The position numbers were made by a program, and so were the translations under genes. Below, piece after piece: positions 18,640 to 26,976 of a stretch of DNA of 37,068 nucleotides (positions within the stretch are counted from its first letter, which is position 1; every line of letters begins with the position of its first letter). This stretch comes from Hydrogenimonas thermophila (lineage in GTDB: Bacteria > Campylobacterota > Campylobacteria > Campylobacterales > Hydrogenimonadaceae): the NCBI RefSeq assembly GCF_900115615.1, contig NZ_FOXB01000022.1:1-37068 (forward strand), written 5' to 3'. A model generated the notes under the pieces. The model saw nothing but the letters and a program-made list of their open reading frames with translations, was not told where the DNA came from and ran no database searches.

Positions 18640-19157
18640 AGAGTCGCTTTTAAAATCTTTTCTACTATTTTAGAAAACTCATCACTGCTGACATCCATAA
18701 TGATGTCAGCAGCTTTTTCATACCCTTCCAATCTTTCATCATAAAGTTTTTTAGCCTTTTTAGGATCTTGAAAGAGAGGTCTTTTTTTCAACTTTTTCTT
18801 TGCATTGTGAGCATTTAAAATTCTATTTAGTATCCACTCAAAATCTGCTTTTAGATAGACCACTGTTCCAATCTCTTTTAAATTATTTACCTTGTAAAAA
18901 CCACCACCTGTTGATATAACAGCATTTTTAACACTGTTTGCTAGCCAATCAGCAGTTTTTTGTTCAAGAGCTCTAAATGCATCTTCTCCAGCAGTTGCAA
19001 ATATCTTTTTTATCTTAGTATTTGTATAGCTTTCTATCATATCATCTGTATCGAGTGTATAAAAAGATGTGTTTTGTCTTACTATCTCTCTAGCAAGTGC
19101 ACCTTTTCCAACACCCATAAACCCGATTAAAACGATATTGTTATTTTTATGCTTCAT
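18636..19157 (-). CDS. aroK: Shikimate kinase
   Basis: Shikimate kinase phosphorylates shikimate at the 3-OH with ATP. It is 173 aa, the usual size. It has a P-loop at GFMGVGKGA, the shikimate-binding LDTDDMIE and FRALE residues, the STGGGF motif, and the LID arginine in KKRPLF. The P-loop is odd: Gly-Ala replaces the Ser/Thr that normally follows the catalytic Lys and coordinates Mg2+. All other motifs look intact, so it is probably still an active kinase. AGGAT lies before the ATG, and the start is 17 nt after the Uma2 stop, consistent with a two-gene transcript. Its last codons overlap those of the convergent DJ-1 gene. Confidence 0.9.
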   Translation of the reverse strand: MKHKNNNIVLIGFMGVGKGALAREIVRQNTSFYTLDTDDMIESYTNTKIKKIFATAGEDAFRALEQKTADWLANSVKNAVISTGGGFYKVNNLKEIGTVVYLKADFEWILNRILNAHNAKKKLKKRPLFQDPKKAKKLYDERLEGYEKAADIIMDVSSDEFSKIVEKILKATL

Positions 19158-19174
19158 ATTCTTATCCTAATTTT

Positions 19175-19723
19175 TTACCAAATTTTACTAAAATCAAACT
19201 CTTTTAAATCATCACATTTATCTATCTTGAATTTAAACCTTTCATCACTAAAATCTCCAGCTTTTATATATTTACCATCTTTTAATTCATAAACTTTTGC
19301 TACTTCATCATCAGGGTTTACAATGCAGTAGTACTTTACACCTTCTTTTTCATAAAGCTCAAATTTTACAGTTAAATCTTTTTTAGCAGTTGATTTAGAA
19401 AGAATCTCAAAAATTATAACAGGAGCTTTTGTTAGATATTTTTCATTTTTCGGTTTGTGGCATATAACAAGATTATCAGGTTGGACTATTGTATCTTCAC
19501 TTATTTTCCAATCGACAAAAATAGTAGCAGTGCAAAAAGAGCAATCTTTAAATATATTATTTAATTCCCAAGCAATATTGTTTGAAATCTTTTGATGCTT
19601 TATTGTTGGAGCAGGTGCCATTGAGTAGGCTATGCCATTTATCAACTCCCATCTATCTTCCCAATTGATATAGTCGTCATAAGTATATCTAGGGTAAATA
19701 TCTTCTACTCTTAAAGCTCCCAT
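19175..19723 (-). CDS. Uma2-family (DUF820) putative PD-(D/E)xK nuclease
   Basis: This 182-aa protein belongs to the Uma2/DUF820 family, predicted restriction-endonuclease-fold proteins abundant in cyanobacteria and patchy elsewhere. The N-terminal part (YTYDDYINWED, WELINGIAYSMAPAP) and core (IVQPDNLVICHK, then VIIFEILSKST, then YEKEGVKYYCIVNPDD) match the family. Candidate catalytic residues are the Asp of QPDN (about 99) and the Glu of FEILS (about 121). Substrate and role are unknown. No insertion-sequence or toxin partner is visible nearby. It is followed by aroK on the same strand. Patchy distribution suggests transfer, but base composition looks like its neighbours. Confidence 0.85.
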   Translation of the reverse strand: MGALRVEDIYPRYTYDDYINWEDRWELINGIAYSMAPAPTIKHQKISNNIAWELNNIFKDCSFCTATIFVDWKISEDTIVQPDNLVICHKPKNEKYLTKAPVIIFEILSKSTAKKDLTVKFELYEKEGVKYYCIVNPDDEVAKVYELKDGKYIKAGDFSDERFKFKIDKCDDLKEFDFSKIW

Positions 19724-19754
19724 AGGTAATCCTTTATTTTGGAAGTTTAGGAAG

Positions 19755-19811
19755 ATTATACTATAACTCTTTGTAAAAATTCTATGTAAGATAACCTATT
19801 TTTGCTATAAT
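19755..19811. promoter_or_regulatory. divergent promoters for Uma2-aroK and dnaE
   Basis: On the plus strand TGCTATAAT (TATAAT at 19806-19811, with extended TG) lies 44 nt before the dnaE ATG. On the minus strand TATAAT is complementary to 19755-19760, about 31 nt before the Uma2 ATG. Neither has a convincing -35 box. Confidence 0.55.
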
Positions 19812-19855
19812 CCTCTCAAAGATTGAAGCAGAGTATGCCAAAATAGAGAGTATAT

Positions 19856-22800
19856 ATGAAACCAAGATTTACACATTTACATTTACATACAGAGTATTCA
19901 CTGCTTGATGGTGCCAATAAAATTTCTAAACTTGCCGGACGGCTTAAAGAGCTTGGTATGGATTCGGTTGCTATAACCGATCACGGCAATATGTTTGGAG
20001 CGATAGATTTTTACCAGCAGATGAAAAAAGAGGGGATAAAGCCAATTATTGGAATGGAGGCTTACCTTCATAATCAAGATGATATAGGCGATAAAAGTAC
20101 ACGTCAGCGTTTTCACCTCTGTCTTTATGCAAAAAATGAGATTGGTTATAAAAACCTGATGTATCTAAGCTCTCAAGCATACATTAACGGCTTTTACTAC
20201 TATCCTCGTATTAACAAAAAGTTGCTTCGTGAGCATAGTGAAGGGTTGATATGCTCATCAGCCTGTCTGCAGGGTGAAGTAAACTGGCATATGAATCTGA
20301 GTGAAAGAAATGTCAAGTTTGGCGCAAAAGGGTATGAAAAAGCAAAAGAGATAGCACTGGAATATAAAGAGATTTTTGGCGATGATTTCTACCTTGAATT
20401 GATGCGTCACGGTATAGGTGATCAGCATGCTATTGATGAGCAGGTTATTAGACTAAGTATTGAAACAGGGATCAAAATAGTAGCTACAAATGATACACAC
20501 TATCTATATCCGGATGATGCAGAGCCTCATGAAGCGTTTATGTGTATAGCTATGAACAAACTCTATGATGATCCAAATCGTTTGCGCCACTCAGTTCATG
20601 AGTTTTATCTCAAATCGCCAGAAGAGATGGCTGAACTTTATGCCGATATTCCTGAAGCTTTGGAAAACACACAAGAGATTGCTGATAAGTGTAACCTTGA
20701 ATTAAACCTTGGTAATCCAACTCCTCCAAACTTTAAATTTGCAAGAGAGTATGCTGCCAAAGTTGGTTTGGAAGTGCCTGAACCAGAAGAGCAAAACAGT
20801 TTTGCAAATGATGAGGCACTCTTTATTCACGAATGTCGTAAAGGACTTGAAGAGCGTTTGAAATATGTTGATCCTTCACGCCACGAAGAGTATAGAGAGC
20901 GTCTGGAAACTGAGATGAAGATCATTAACCAGATGAAATTCCCAGGATATATGTTGATCGTTTGGGATTTCGTGCGTGAAGCAAAAGAGAGAGGAATTCC
21001 AGTTGGACCAGGGCGTGGTTCTGCTGCAGGAAGCCTTGTCGCATATGCTCTGAAGATTACCAATATTGATCCAATGAAGTATGATCTTCTATTTGAGCGT
21101 TTCTTGAACCCTGAGCGTGTAAGTATGCCCGATATCGATATGGACTTTTGTCAGGCAAGACGGGGTGAGATTATAGATTATGTTGTAGAGAAGTATGGTC
21201 GTTTTAATGTTGCACAGGTTATTACTTTTGGTTCTCTTCTTGCCAAGGGAGTTATACGGGATGTTGCACGGGTTCTTGGAGTAAGTTACGCTGAAGCTGA
21301 TAAGATGGCAAAGCTTATTCCTGATGAACTGGGAATTACTCTTAATGGAAAAGGTAAGGAAGGAACTGACGGGTTTAAACCTGGAGCTTACCAGAAAGAG
21401 CCAAAACTTAGAGAACTCATTGAAACAAATCCTACTGCTGCTAGGGTATGGAAGTTTGCATTGGCTCTTGAAGGTCTAAAACGAAATGCCGGTATGCATG
21501 CAGCCGGTGTTGTTATCTCTAACGAAGAGTTATGGCACAAAACACCACTCTACAAACCTTCAGGTGAAGATACGCTTGTAACGCAGTATTCACTGAACTT
21601 TCTTGAAGATGTCGATTTGATTAAGTTTGACTTTCTTGGTCTTAAAACACTTACCGTAATTGATAATGCTGTTAAGCTTGTTAAAAAACGTCATAACATT
21701 GATGTAGATCTTGATAATTTACCGATGGATGACAAAAAAGTTTATGATACGATTCAAAGTGGAGAGACTGTTGGAATGTTCCAGATAGAATCCGGCGGAA
21801 TGCAGCAGTTAAACTCTAAATTAAAGCCTAGTAACTTTGAAGACCTTGTAGCGGTACTTGCACTATATCGTCCTGGTCCTATGGAATCAGGGATGCTTGA
21901 TGATTTCATTGAGCGTAAGCATGGACGGCAAGAAATTACCTATATGTTCCCGCAGCTTGAGGATATTCTTAAGCCAACTTATGGTGTCATTGTTTACCAA
22001 GAGCAGGTTATGCAGATTGTTCAGACAATCGGTGGTTTTAGTCTTGGTAAAGCAGATATTGTCCGCCGTGCGATGGGTAAGAAGAAGTTTGACTTGATGC
22101 AAAAATATAAAGAGGAGTTTGCACAGGGAGCAAAAGCTCAAGGGCTTGATTATGACAAAGCGGCAGAACTTTTTGACTTGATTGAAAAATTTGCTGGTTA
22201 CGGTTTTAACAAGTCTCACTCAGCAGCTTATGCAATGGTTACCTACCAGACAGCTTGGCTGAAAACCCACTATCCGGCTGAATTTATGGCAGCGCTTTTA
22301 ACAAGCGAAAAAGATAATACCGACAAAGTTGTCAAGTATATTGATGAGGTTAAGCGTCTTGGTATTAAGTTACTGGCTCCAGATATTAACAGATCAGCAC
22401 TAGAGTTTACACCAGATAGTAATGACGATGAAGAGAATGAAGTTATTCTATTTGGACTAGGAGCAATTAAAGGTGTTGGAGAAGCTGCTGTAAAGAGTAT
22501 TTTAGAGGCAAGAGAGAAGGGACCATTTGAGTCATTAAATGATTTTGTATCTCGTATCGATACTCAGAAGGTAAACAAAAAAGTCATTGAATCTATGATC
22601 AAAGCTGGTGCGCTAGATAGCTTTGGTTATAGCCGTCGTGCACTGCTTGAGTCGATAGATGCAATTATAGAAGCTATGCATGAATCAGCAAGAGCGCAGC
22701 AGATGGCTGTTGGTTCACTTTTTGGCGACGATGAAGAGATGGTAAATATCAAAGTAGATATTATGCCTATGGATGAGTATGATCAAAAGTCTATACTTGA

Positions 22801-23425
22801 GCTTGAAAAGGAGTCTTTAGGTTTTTATGTTTCTGGTCACCCTTTAGACCCATTCCGTGATGAACTTTCTAAAATAGACTATACTCTCTCTAGTGACATG
22901 GATCAGATTGCTGATGGCTCAGATGCTCTTTTAATAGGCAAAGTAGAAGAGATAACTACAAAGATAAGTAAAAAGGGTAATAAGTTCGGTATTGCTAACG
23001 TAATGGACCTTCATGGCAACATTGAGATTACACTTTTTGAGAGACAGCTTGAACAGCTTGAGGGTATGAATCTTGATGAACCGATAGGATTTAAAGTCTC
23101 CATTACAAGAGATGGAGATTTTACACGAATGCGTGTCCACAAAATTATGGAACTTAAAGCGTGTAAAAAAGAGAAAGTAGAGACACGTATGGTTGAAAAA
23201 CCAGAAGAGCCTATGATAATTCGCCTAAATCTAGATCACGAAAAGATGAGAATTTTAGAAGAGATTTACAGACTTGCACAGAGTCATCCAGGCAGAAAAC
23301 CTCTTAAACTATTACTATGTTCAAAACTGCAAGATGTAGAGATTGAATCATCAATTTACGTTAATGAGCAGATGGAAGAGCGGCTTAAAGAGATGGAAGA
23401 AGTAGAGATTTTAGCATCAGCTTAG
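19856..23425 (+). CDS. dnaE: DNA polymerase III alpha subunit
   Basis: DnaE is the replicative polymerase catalytic subunit. At 1,189 aa it is a standard DnaE1. It has an N-terminal PHP domain (HLHLHTEYSLLDGA, then ITDHGNMFGA), the palm with GPGRGSAAGSLVAY and the catalytic PDIDMDF (D426 and D428), fingers, a helix-hairpin-helix region (about 860-930), an OB domain (about 1000-1080) and a C-terminal tail. Retention of the PHP histidines suggests a metal-binding PHP domain. The start at 19856 puts MKPRFTHLHLHT at the N-terminus, as in the family, though the upstream AGAGAG is a weak ribosome binding site. It has its own extended -10 promoter. Confidence 0.97.
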   Translation: MKPRFTHLHLHTEYSLLDGANKISKLAGRLKELGMDSVAITDHGNMFGAIDFYQQMKKEGIKPIIGMEAYLHNQDDIGDKSTRQRFHLCLYAKNEIGYKNLMYLSSQAYINGFYYYPRINKKLLREHSEGLICSSACLQGEVNWHMNLSERNVKFGAKGYEKAKEIALEYKEIFGDDFYLELMRHGIGDQHAIDEQVIRLSIETGIKIVATNDTHYLYPDDAEPHEAFMCIAMNKLYDDPNRLRHSVHEFYLKSPEEMAELYADIPEALENTQEIADKCNLELNLGNPTPPNFKFAREYAAKVGLEVPEPEEQNSFANDEALFIHECRKGLEERLKYVDPSRHEEYRERLETEMKIINQMKFPGYMLIVWDFVREAKERGIPVGPGRGSAAGSLVAYALKITNIDPMKYDLLFERFLNPERVSMPDIDMDFCQARRGEIIDYVVEKYGRFNVAQVITFGSLLAKGVIRDVARVLGVSYAEADKMAKLIPDELGITLNGKGKEGTDGFKPGAYQKEPKLRELIETNPTAARVWKFALALEGLKRNAGMHAAGVVISNEELWHKTPLYKPSGEDTLVTQYSLNFLEDVDLIKFDFLGLKTLTVIDNAVKLVKKRHNIDVDLDNLPMDDKKVYDTIQSGETVGMFQIESGGMQQLNSKLKPSNFEDLVAVLALYRPGPMESGMLDDFIERKHGRQEITYMFPQLEDILKPTYGVIVYQEQVMQIVQTIGGFSLGKADIVRRAMGKKKFDLMQKYKEEFAQGAKAQGLDYDKAAELFDLIEKFAGYGFNKSHSAAYAMVTYQTAWLKTHYPAEFMAALLTSEKDNTDKVVKYIDEVKRLGIKLLAPDINRSALEFTPDSNDDEENEVILFGLGAIKGVGEAAVKSILEAREKGPFESLNDFVSRIDTQKVNKKVIESMIKAGALDSFGYSRRALLESIDAIIEAMHESARAQQMAVGSLFGDDEEMVNIKVDIMPMDEYDQKSILELEKESLGFYVSGHPLDPFRDELSKIDYTLSSDMDQIADGSDALLIGKVEEITTKISKKGNKFGIANVMDLHGNIEITLFERQLEQLEGMNLDEPIGFKVSITRDGDFTRMRVHKIMELKACKKEKVETRMVEKPEEPMIIRLNLDHEKMRILEEIYRLAQSHPGRKPLKLLLCSKLQDVEIESSIYVNEQMEERLKEMEEVEILASA

Positions 23426-23437
23426 GTTTATTAAGAA

Positions 23438-23467
23438 TATAGAATCCCTTAATAAAGGGATTCTATA
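23438..23467. terminator. hairpin terminator between convergent dnaE and flgS
   Basis: A perfect 13-bp stem (TATAGAATCCCTT 23438-23450 with AAGGGATTCTATA 23455-23467) has a 4-nt AATA loop. It lies between the ends of two convergent genes. The downstream flanks are AT-rich without a long T-run, so it may act mainly as a 3'-end stabiliser in one direction. Confidence 0.6.
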
Positions 23468-23493
23468 AATTATCAAAAATCAAATATTACATT

Positions 23494-24522
23494 TTAAGTC
23501 TTCTCAAAAGGAAGAACTATCTTAAACTGTTTTGGTTTAGCTTGTACTTCCAGTTTACCACCGTGTGCTTCAACAATCTGCCTTGAAAGAATTAATCCAA
23601 GACCGTGTCCTTTTGTTTTTGTGGTTTGGAATGCTTCAAATAGGCGTTCAGGGTTTTCCAATGCTATACCGCTATCTTCAATTATAAAGATTATCTGATT
23701 CTCTTGAATTTCTGTTTTGACCCAAACATCTCCAACATCACTTTCGTCTTCTTCAATTGCATCAATTGCATTGAAAAGCAGGTTTTGAAGAGCTAGTGAG
23801 AGCAGTCCTAAGTCTGCTTCTATTGTTAGAGTTGGAAGATTATAATGAAACTGTATATCTTTAGTATAGCTGTAAGATGCTACTGCTGCACGGCACTCTT
23901 TTTCTAGACGTTCTAGAGTTATTTGAGTTAAGTGTGGTTGAACTCCTTTTGAGTACATTAGTGTTGTTTTGATGATCCTCTCAACTCGAAACAGGGAACG
24001 TCTTATCTCATCAACAATTGGTTGATTTTTTGGTACTACACGTTTTGCCAGTGAAGAGGCAAGTAGGGCAATTGAACCTATTGGGTTTCTGATTTCGTGT
24101 GCAAGGTGTGCTGCCATTTGCCCCATCGATGCAAGTCTCTCTTTTCGTTTTTGTTCTGTAATATCTGTAGCACTTATGATTTTTTTGTCATCATTATGTG
24201 TTGATTTTATGAGAAAGTAGCGTCCATCAAATGCAACTTCTGTCTCTTCTAGCTTTGAAGGAAGCATTTGAAGAAGTCCATCTAGAGCTTCTGCTTCACT
24301 GTTTTGTAAAAAGATAGAACCATCTTTATTTATAACCCACAAGGCATTGGGCAGTGCTTCGATGATCTGTTTTATGAGGCTTTGAAGCTGGTTATAAGAG
24401 TTTGTAAGGGTTATGTACTCTTTCTCTACACTGTAAGTCTGTTCTATTAGGTTTTGTAATTGAGATAATAGTGTCTCTTTTTCATCATCTCCCAAAGACT
24501 TTGGAAGTTTGAACTCATTCAT
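23494..24522 (-). CDS. flgS: FlgS-like flagellar sensor histidine kinase
   Basis: This is a soluble two-component histidine kinase of 342 aa: an N-terminal coiled-coil (about 13-55), a degenerate PAS domain (about 55-120, ALPNALWVINKDGSIFLQN), HisKA with the phospho-acceptor H142 in AAHLAHEIRNPIG, and HATPase_c with the N box (LQNLLFNAIDAI), G1 (EDSG) and G2 (KGHGLGL) motifs. It has no transmembrane helix. The PAS wording, the length and a His near 141 resemble FlgS of C. jejuni and H. pylori, which senses assembly of the flagellar export apparatus and phosphorylates FlgR to activate sigma54. The family call (kinase) is certain and the FlgS assignment probable. No flgR is in the window. It overlaps the upstream DUF234 gene by 8 nt. 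Confidence 0.85.
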   Translation of the reverse strand: MNEFKLPKSLGDDEKETLLSQLQNLIEQTYSVEKEYITLTNSYNQLQSLIKQIIEALPNALWVINKDGSIFLQNSEAEALDGLLQMLPSKLEETEVAFDGRYFLIKSTHNDDKKIISATDITEQKRKERLASMGQMAAHLAHEIRNPIGSIALLASSLAKRVVPKNQPIVDEIRRSLFRVERIIKTTLMYSKGVQPHLTQITLERLEKECRAAVASYSYTKDIQFHYNLPTLTIEADLGLLSLALQNLLFNAIDAIEEDESDVGDVWVKTEIQENQIIFIIEDSGIALENPERLFEAFQTTKTKGHGLGLILSRQIVEAHGGKLEVQAKPKQFKIVLPFEKT

Positions 24523-25423
24523 ATGGCGATATCCTTAATAATTTTTCAAAATCTTTTAAGTCAAAACAGAGAAGTGTTGGATCATTTGAGTTTTTAAGCT
24601 CTTTGCTAAATCCGCTTTTAGAAAAGAGGGCAAGGTAATCTGGATTAAGTCCTGACTTTTCACATTTTGATTTAAGTTTACTGACAAGACTTTTGCACAC
24701 TTTGCTTCTTTTCCATTTACACTCTCCAATAATCATACGGTTGTTTTTGGTTTTTGCAAGTAAATCAAATTCATTATGCCTATCCCAGTAAGTTCCCTTT
24801 TCAGATACGGGATCTTTTTTTTCAAATGTCTGTTTAATCAAGGCGTTGGATAGTTCTTCAAAAGTGAAACTTACATATCTGTCAAATGAAGTTTCAAGTG
24901 AAATAAAAAAAGGTTCAAACTCTCCTTTCTCAATCTCTTTTGCGTGAGGTTCAACAAATGTGTACCAAAATCTGTAAAAAGGGTGGGTAAATTTTATTTT
25001 TGCTTGAACTGTGTATCTACGCTCTTCTTTTTTCTTTTTTTGTCCTGGCAGTTTAACTGGTGGTGTTTCACGAGAGAGCTCTTTATGCAGCATTCCTATT
25101 TGGCTAAGTAGCTGGTATGTTTCATAGCCTCTTGATCTTGATAATCTTGCACGTTTAAATACATTGATTGTTTTACCATCTGATGTGGCAACAGCACAAA
25201 GCATTCTACGGCTCTCATCAGTCAAGCTTACAGGAGGCAAAATTTTGGTTTTTAAAAAATTGAAATTGACTAAAATATTTGAGTGGATAGATTCAAACAG
25301 TGAGTCACTGAAGTTTAGAGTAGTATATTTTTCAAGACCACCAAATACGGCATAATGCTCAATTAACTGCTCTATCTCCAAATGTGGAAAATGTTGGTAA
25401 AAGTAGCGAAATTTTTCTATAAT
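24515..25423 (-). CDS. DUF234-like protein with PD-(D/E)xK-type C-terminus, probable ATT start
   Basis: The N-terminal and middle parts look helical, with an apparent winged-helix-like segment (SRSRGYETYQLLSQIGML). The C-terminus has the DUF234 signature YWDRHNEFDLLA followed by IIGECKWKR, a restriction-endonuclease-like D...ExK arrangement. DUF234 normally ends archaeal/bacterial STAND-like ATPases, but no P-loop is present here. The first conventional start is TTG at 25381, without a ribosome binding site. The frame stays open upstream and reads a plausible continuation (FRYFYQHFPHLEIEQ). An ATT codon at 25423-25421 sits 7 nt after AAGGAAGG and about 20 nt after the predicted transcription start, so I prefer it. 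It overlaps flgS by 8 nt; I recall a similar neighbour (Cj0794) in C. jejuni. Function is unknown. Confidence 0.75.
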   Translation of the reverse strand: MIEKFRYFYQHFPHLEIEQLIEHYAVFGGLEKYTTLNFSDSLFESIHSNILVNFNFLKTKILPPVSLTDESRRMLCAVATSDGKTINVFKRARLSRSRGYETYQLLSQIGMLHKELSRETPPVKLPGQKKKKEERRYTVQAKIKFTHPFYRFWYTFVEPHAKEIEKGEFEPFFISLETSFDRYVSFTFEELSNALIKQTFEKKDPVSEKGTYWDRHNEFDLLAKTKNNRMIIGECKWKRSKVCKSLVSKLKSKCEKSGLNPDYLALFSKSGFSKELKNSNDPTLLCFDLKDFEKLLRISPYE

Positions 25424-25450
25424 TTCTCTTCCTTCCTTTAATCTTTAACT

Positions 25451-25473
25451 ATTATAACATATCGTGGTAAAAT
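25451..25473. promoter_or_regulatory. overlapping divergent promoters, DUF234-flgS and CYTH-CHAD
   Basis: On the minus strand, TGTTATAAT (TATAAT opposite 25451-25456) drives DUF234-flgS. On the plus strand, TGGTAAAAT (TAAAAT 25468-25473) drives the CYTH-CHAD gene. The two -10 boxes are only 11 nt apart, so each polymerase footprint covers the other's core and the promoters should compete. The plus box ends 6 nt before the ATG, predicting a leaderless message. Confidence 0.6.
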
Positions 25474-25479
25474 AAGAGT

Positions 25480-26964
25480 ATGAGTAATTTAGAAATCGAA
25501 CGAAAATTTTTACTGTATCCTTGTTCTATGAAACGCTTCCTCAAAAAAGAGGGGCTGGATTGGAAGGCTGTTAAAATTGAACAGTTTTATCTTTTAGCAG
25601 GTGAAAATGGTGCAGAGCGTTATCGTAAATATGGTAACAAATATATCAAAACTATCAAGAGAGGCTCTGGACTTATCAGAGAAGAGAGAGAGGTAGAAAT
25701 ATCTAAAACTCTTTATGAAGAAGCAAAACGTCAAAATAGCGGTGGAGTAATTAAAAAGATTAGACGAGTTGTAAAATTTGATGAACATACTTTTGAAATA
25801 GATAGTTTTAAAAATCCTTTTAAGGGTTTCAATCTGCTTGAAGTAGAGTTTAAAAGTGAGGCTGATGCAAAAGCATTTGAACTGCCTGATATATTTAAAG
25901 AGATTTTAGTTGCTGAAGTAACTGAAAATAGAGACTTTACCAATGGAGCTTTATCTAGGTCTATGAAGCTTCCTTCTATTGAGACAGATTTAAAAGATAT
26001 TTTTGCTCAAGTAGACAAAAGAGAGGATTTTTTAAAAGCCTCTACAAATGTAGTCTTTAATGCTTATGAGAGTGGTTCTCATGCTGTTAAAGCCCTTGTT
26101 TATACACTGTTAAAGACTATAGAAGCTAATCGTGATGCGATTTTGCATAAAGAGTATGAACCTGAAAGGTTGCATCAACTTAGAGTAGCAATGCGTAAAC
26201 TAAGAGCACTGCTTTCTCAAATGAAACCTCTTTTTTCTCCTACTTGGCGTGATGAGCATAAAGAGAAACTTGCTTATTTGATGCGTCAAACAGGCAGTCA
26301 GCGAGATATAGATGTTTATCTTGAAGCAATTCCAAACTACAAGCAGATGTTGCCTAAAGATCTTCAAGATGGATTGGATGCTTTGGAAGATTATCTTACT
26401 CAAAAGTCTAAAGAGAGTAAAGATGAGTTGATTAACTTTTTACAAAGTGATCCTTTTAATAAAGAGATAGAGACTCTTTTTGAATTTTGTCATAATGAAG
26501 AGAGTATAGGGCTTTCTAAAAGAAGCAGTGGTCCTGTTATCATTGAAGTAAAGCATGCATTGCGTAAACGGTATAAACGTATATTGAAAAAAGGGAATGC
26601 TTTAAATAAAAACTCTTTGGCAGATGAGTATCATCTTTTACGCATAGATGTAAAAAAACTTCGATATATGATAGAGTTTTTTTCTTCTTTGTTTAATAAA
26701 GATGCTTATGATAAGATGCTTAAACGGCTTAAAACAATTCAGTCGATTTTAGGGGAACATCAAGACTTGGAAGTTCAAAGTCAGCATCTTAAAGAGTTAA
26801 GTCAGCTTCCAGAATTGCATAATGACAAAACTATGGCTGCTTTGAATGAGTTGCGTAAAACAATGGCGCAAATGGAAGAGCAAAAGCGTCTTGAATTTAG
26901 AGATACATTTAAACTTTTTGCAAAAACAGAAGATCTTTTCTTGGAGATGATCTGTAAATTTTAA
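25480..26964 (+). CDS. CYTH and CHAD domain protein
   Basis: The 494-aa protein fuses a CYTH domain (about 1-150) with a CHAD domain (about 190-480). CYTH enzymes are triphosphate tunnel hydrolases; the ExExK signature is seen as EIERKF at residues 5-10, and alternating Arg/Lys/Glu strands follow (ERYRKYG, EEREVEI). CHAD is a helical, conserved-histidine domain (LHQLRVAMRKLRALLSQMKP, LLRIDVKKLRYMIEFF) that binds inorganic polyphosphate. A role in polyphosphate or tripolyphosphate metabolism is a family-based inference. The gene has no ribosome binding site and looks leaderless. It lies 12 nt before pta, so it probably leads the pta-ackA operon. Confidence 0.92.
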   Translation: MSNLEIERKFLLYPCSMKRFLKKEGLDWKAVKIEQFYLLAGENGAERYRKYGNKYIKTIKRGSGLIREEREVEISKTLYEEAKRQNSGGVIKKIRRVVKFDEHTFEIDSFKNPFKGFNLLEVEFKSEADAKAFELPDIFKEILVAEVTENRDFTNGALSRSMKLPSIETDLKDIFAQVDKREDFLKASTNVVFNAYESGSHAVKALVYTLLKTIEANRDAILHKEYEPERLHQLRVAMRKLRALLSQMKPLFSPTWRDEHKEKLAYLMRQTGSQRDIDVYLEAIPNYKQMLPKDLQDGLDALEDYLTQKSKESKDELINFLQSDPFNKEIETLFEFCHNEESIGLSKRSSGPVIIEVKHALRKRYKRILKKGNALNKNSLADEYHLLRIDVKKLRYMIEFFSSLFNKDAYDKMLKRLKTIQSILGEHQDLEVQSQHLKELSQLPELHNDKTMAALNELRKTMAQMEEQKRLEFRDTFKLFAKTEDLFLEMICKF

Positions 26965-26976
26965 AGGATCATTATT

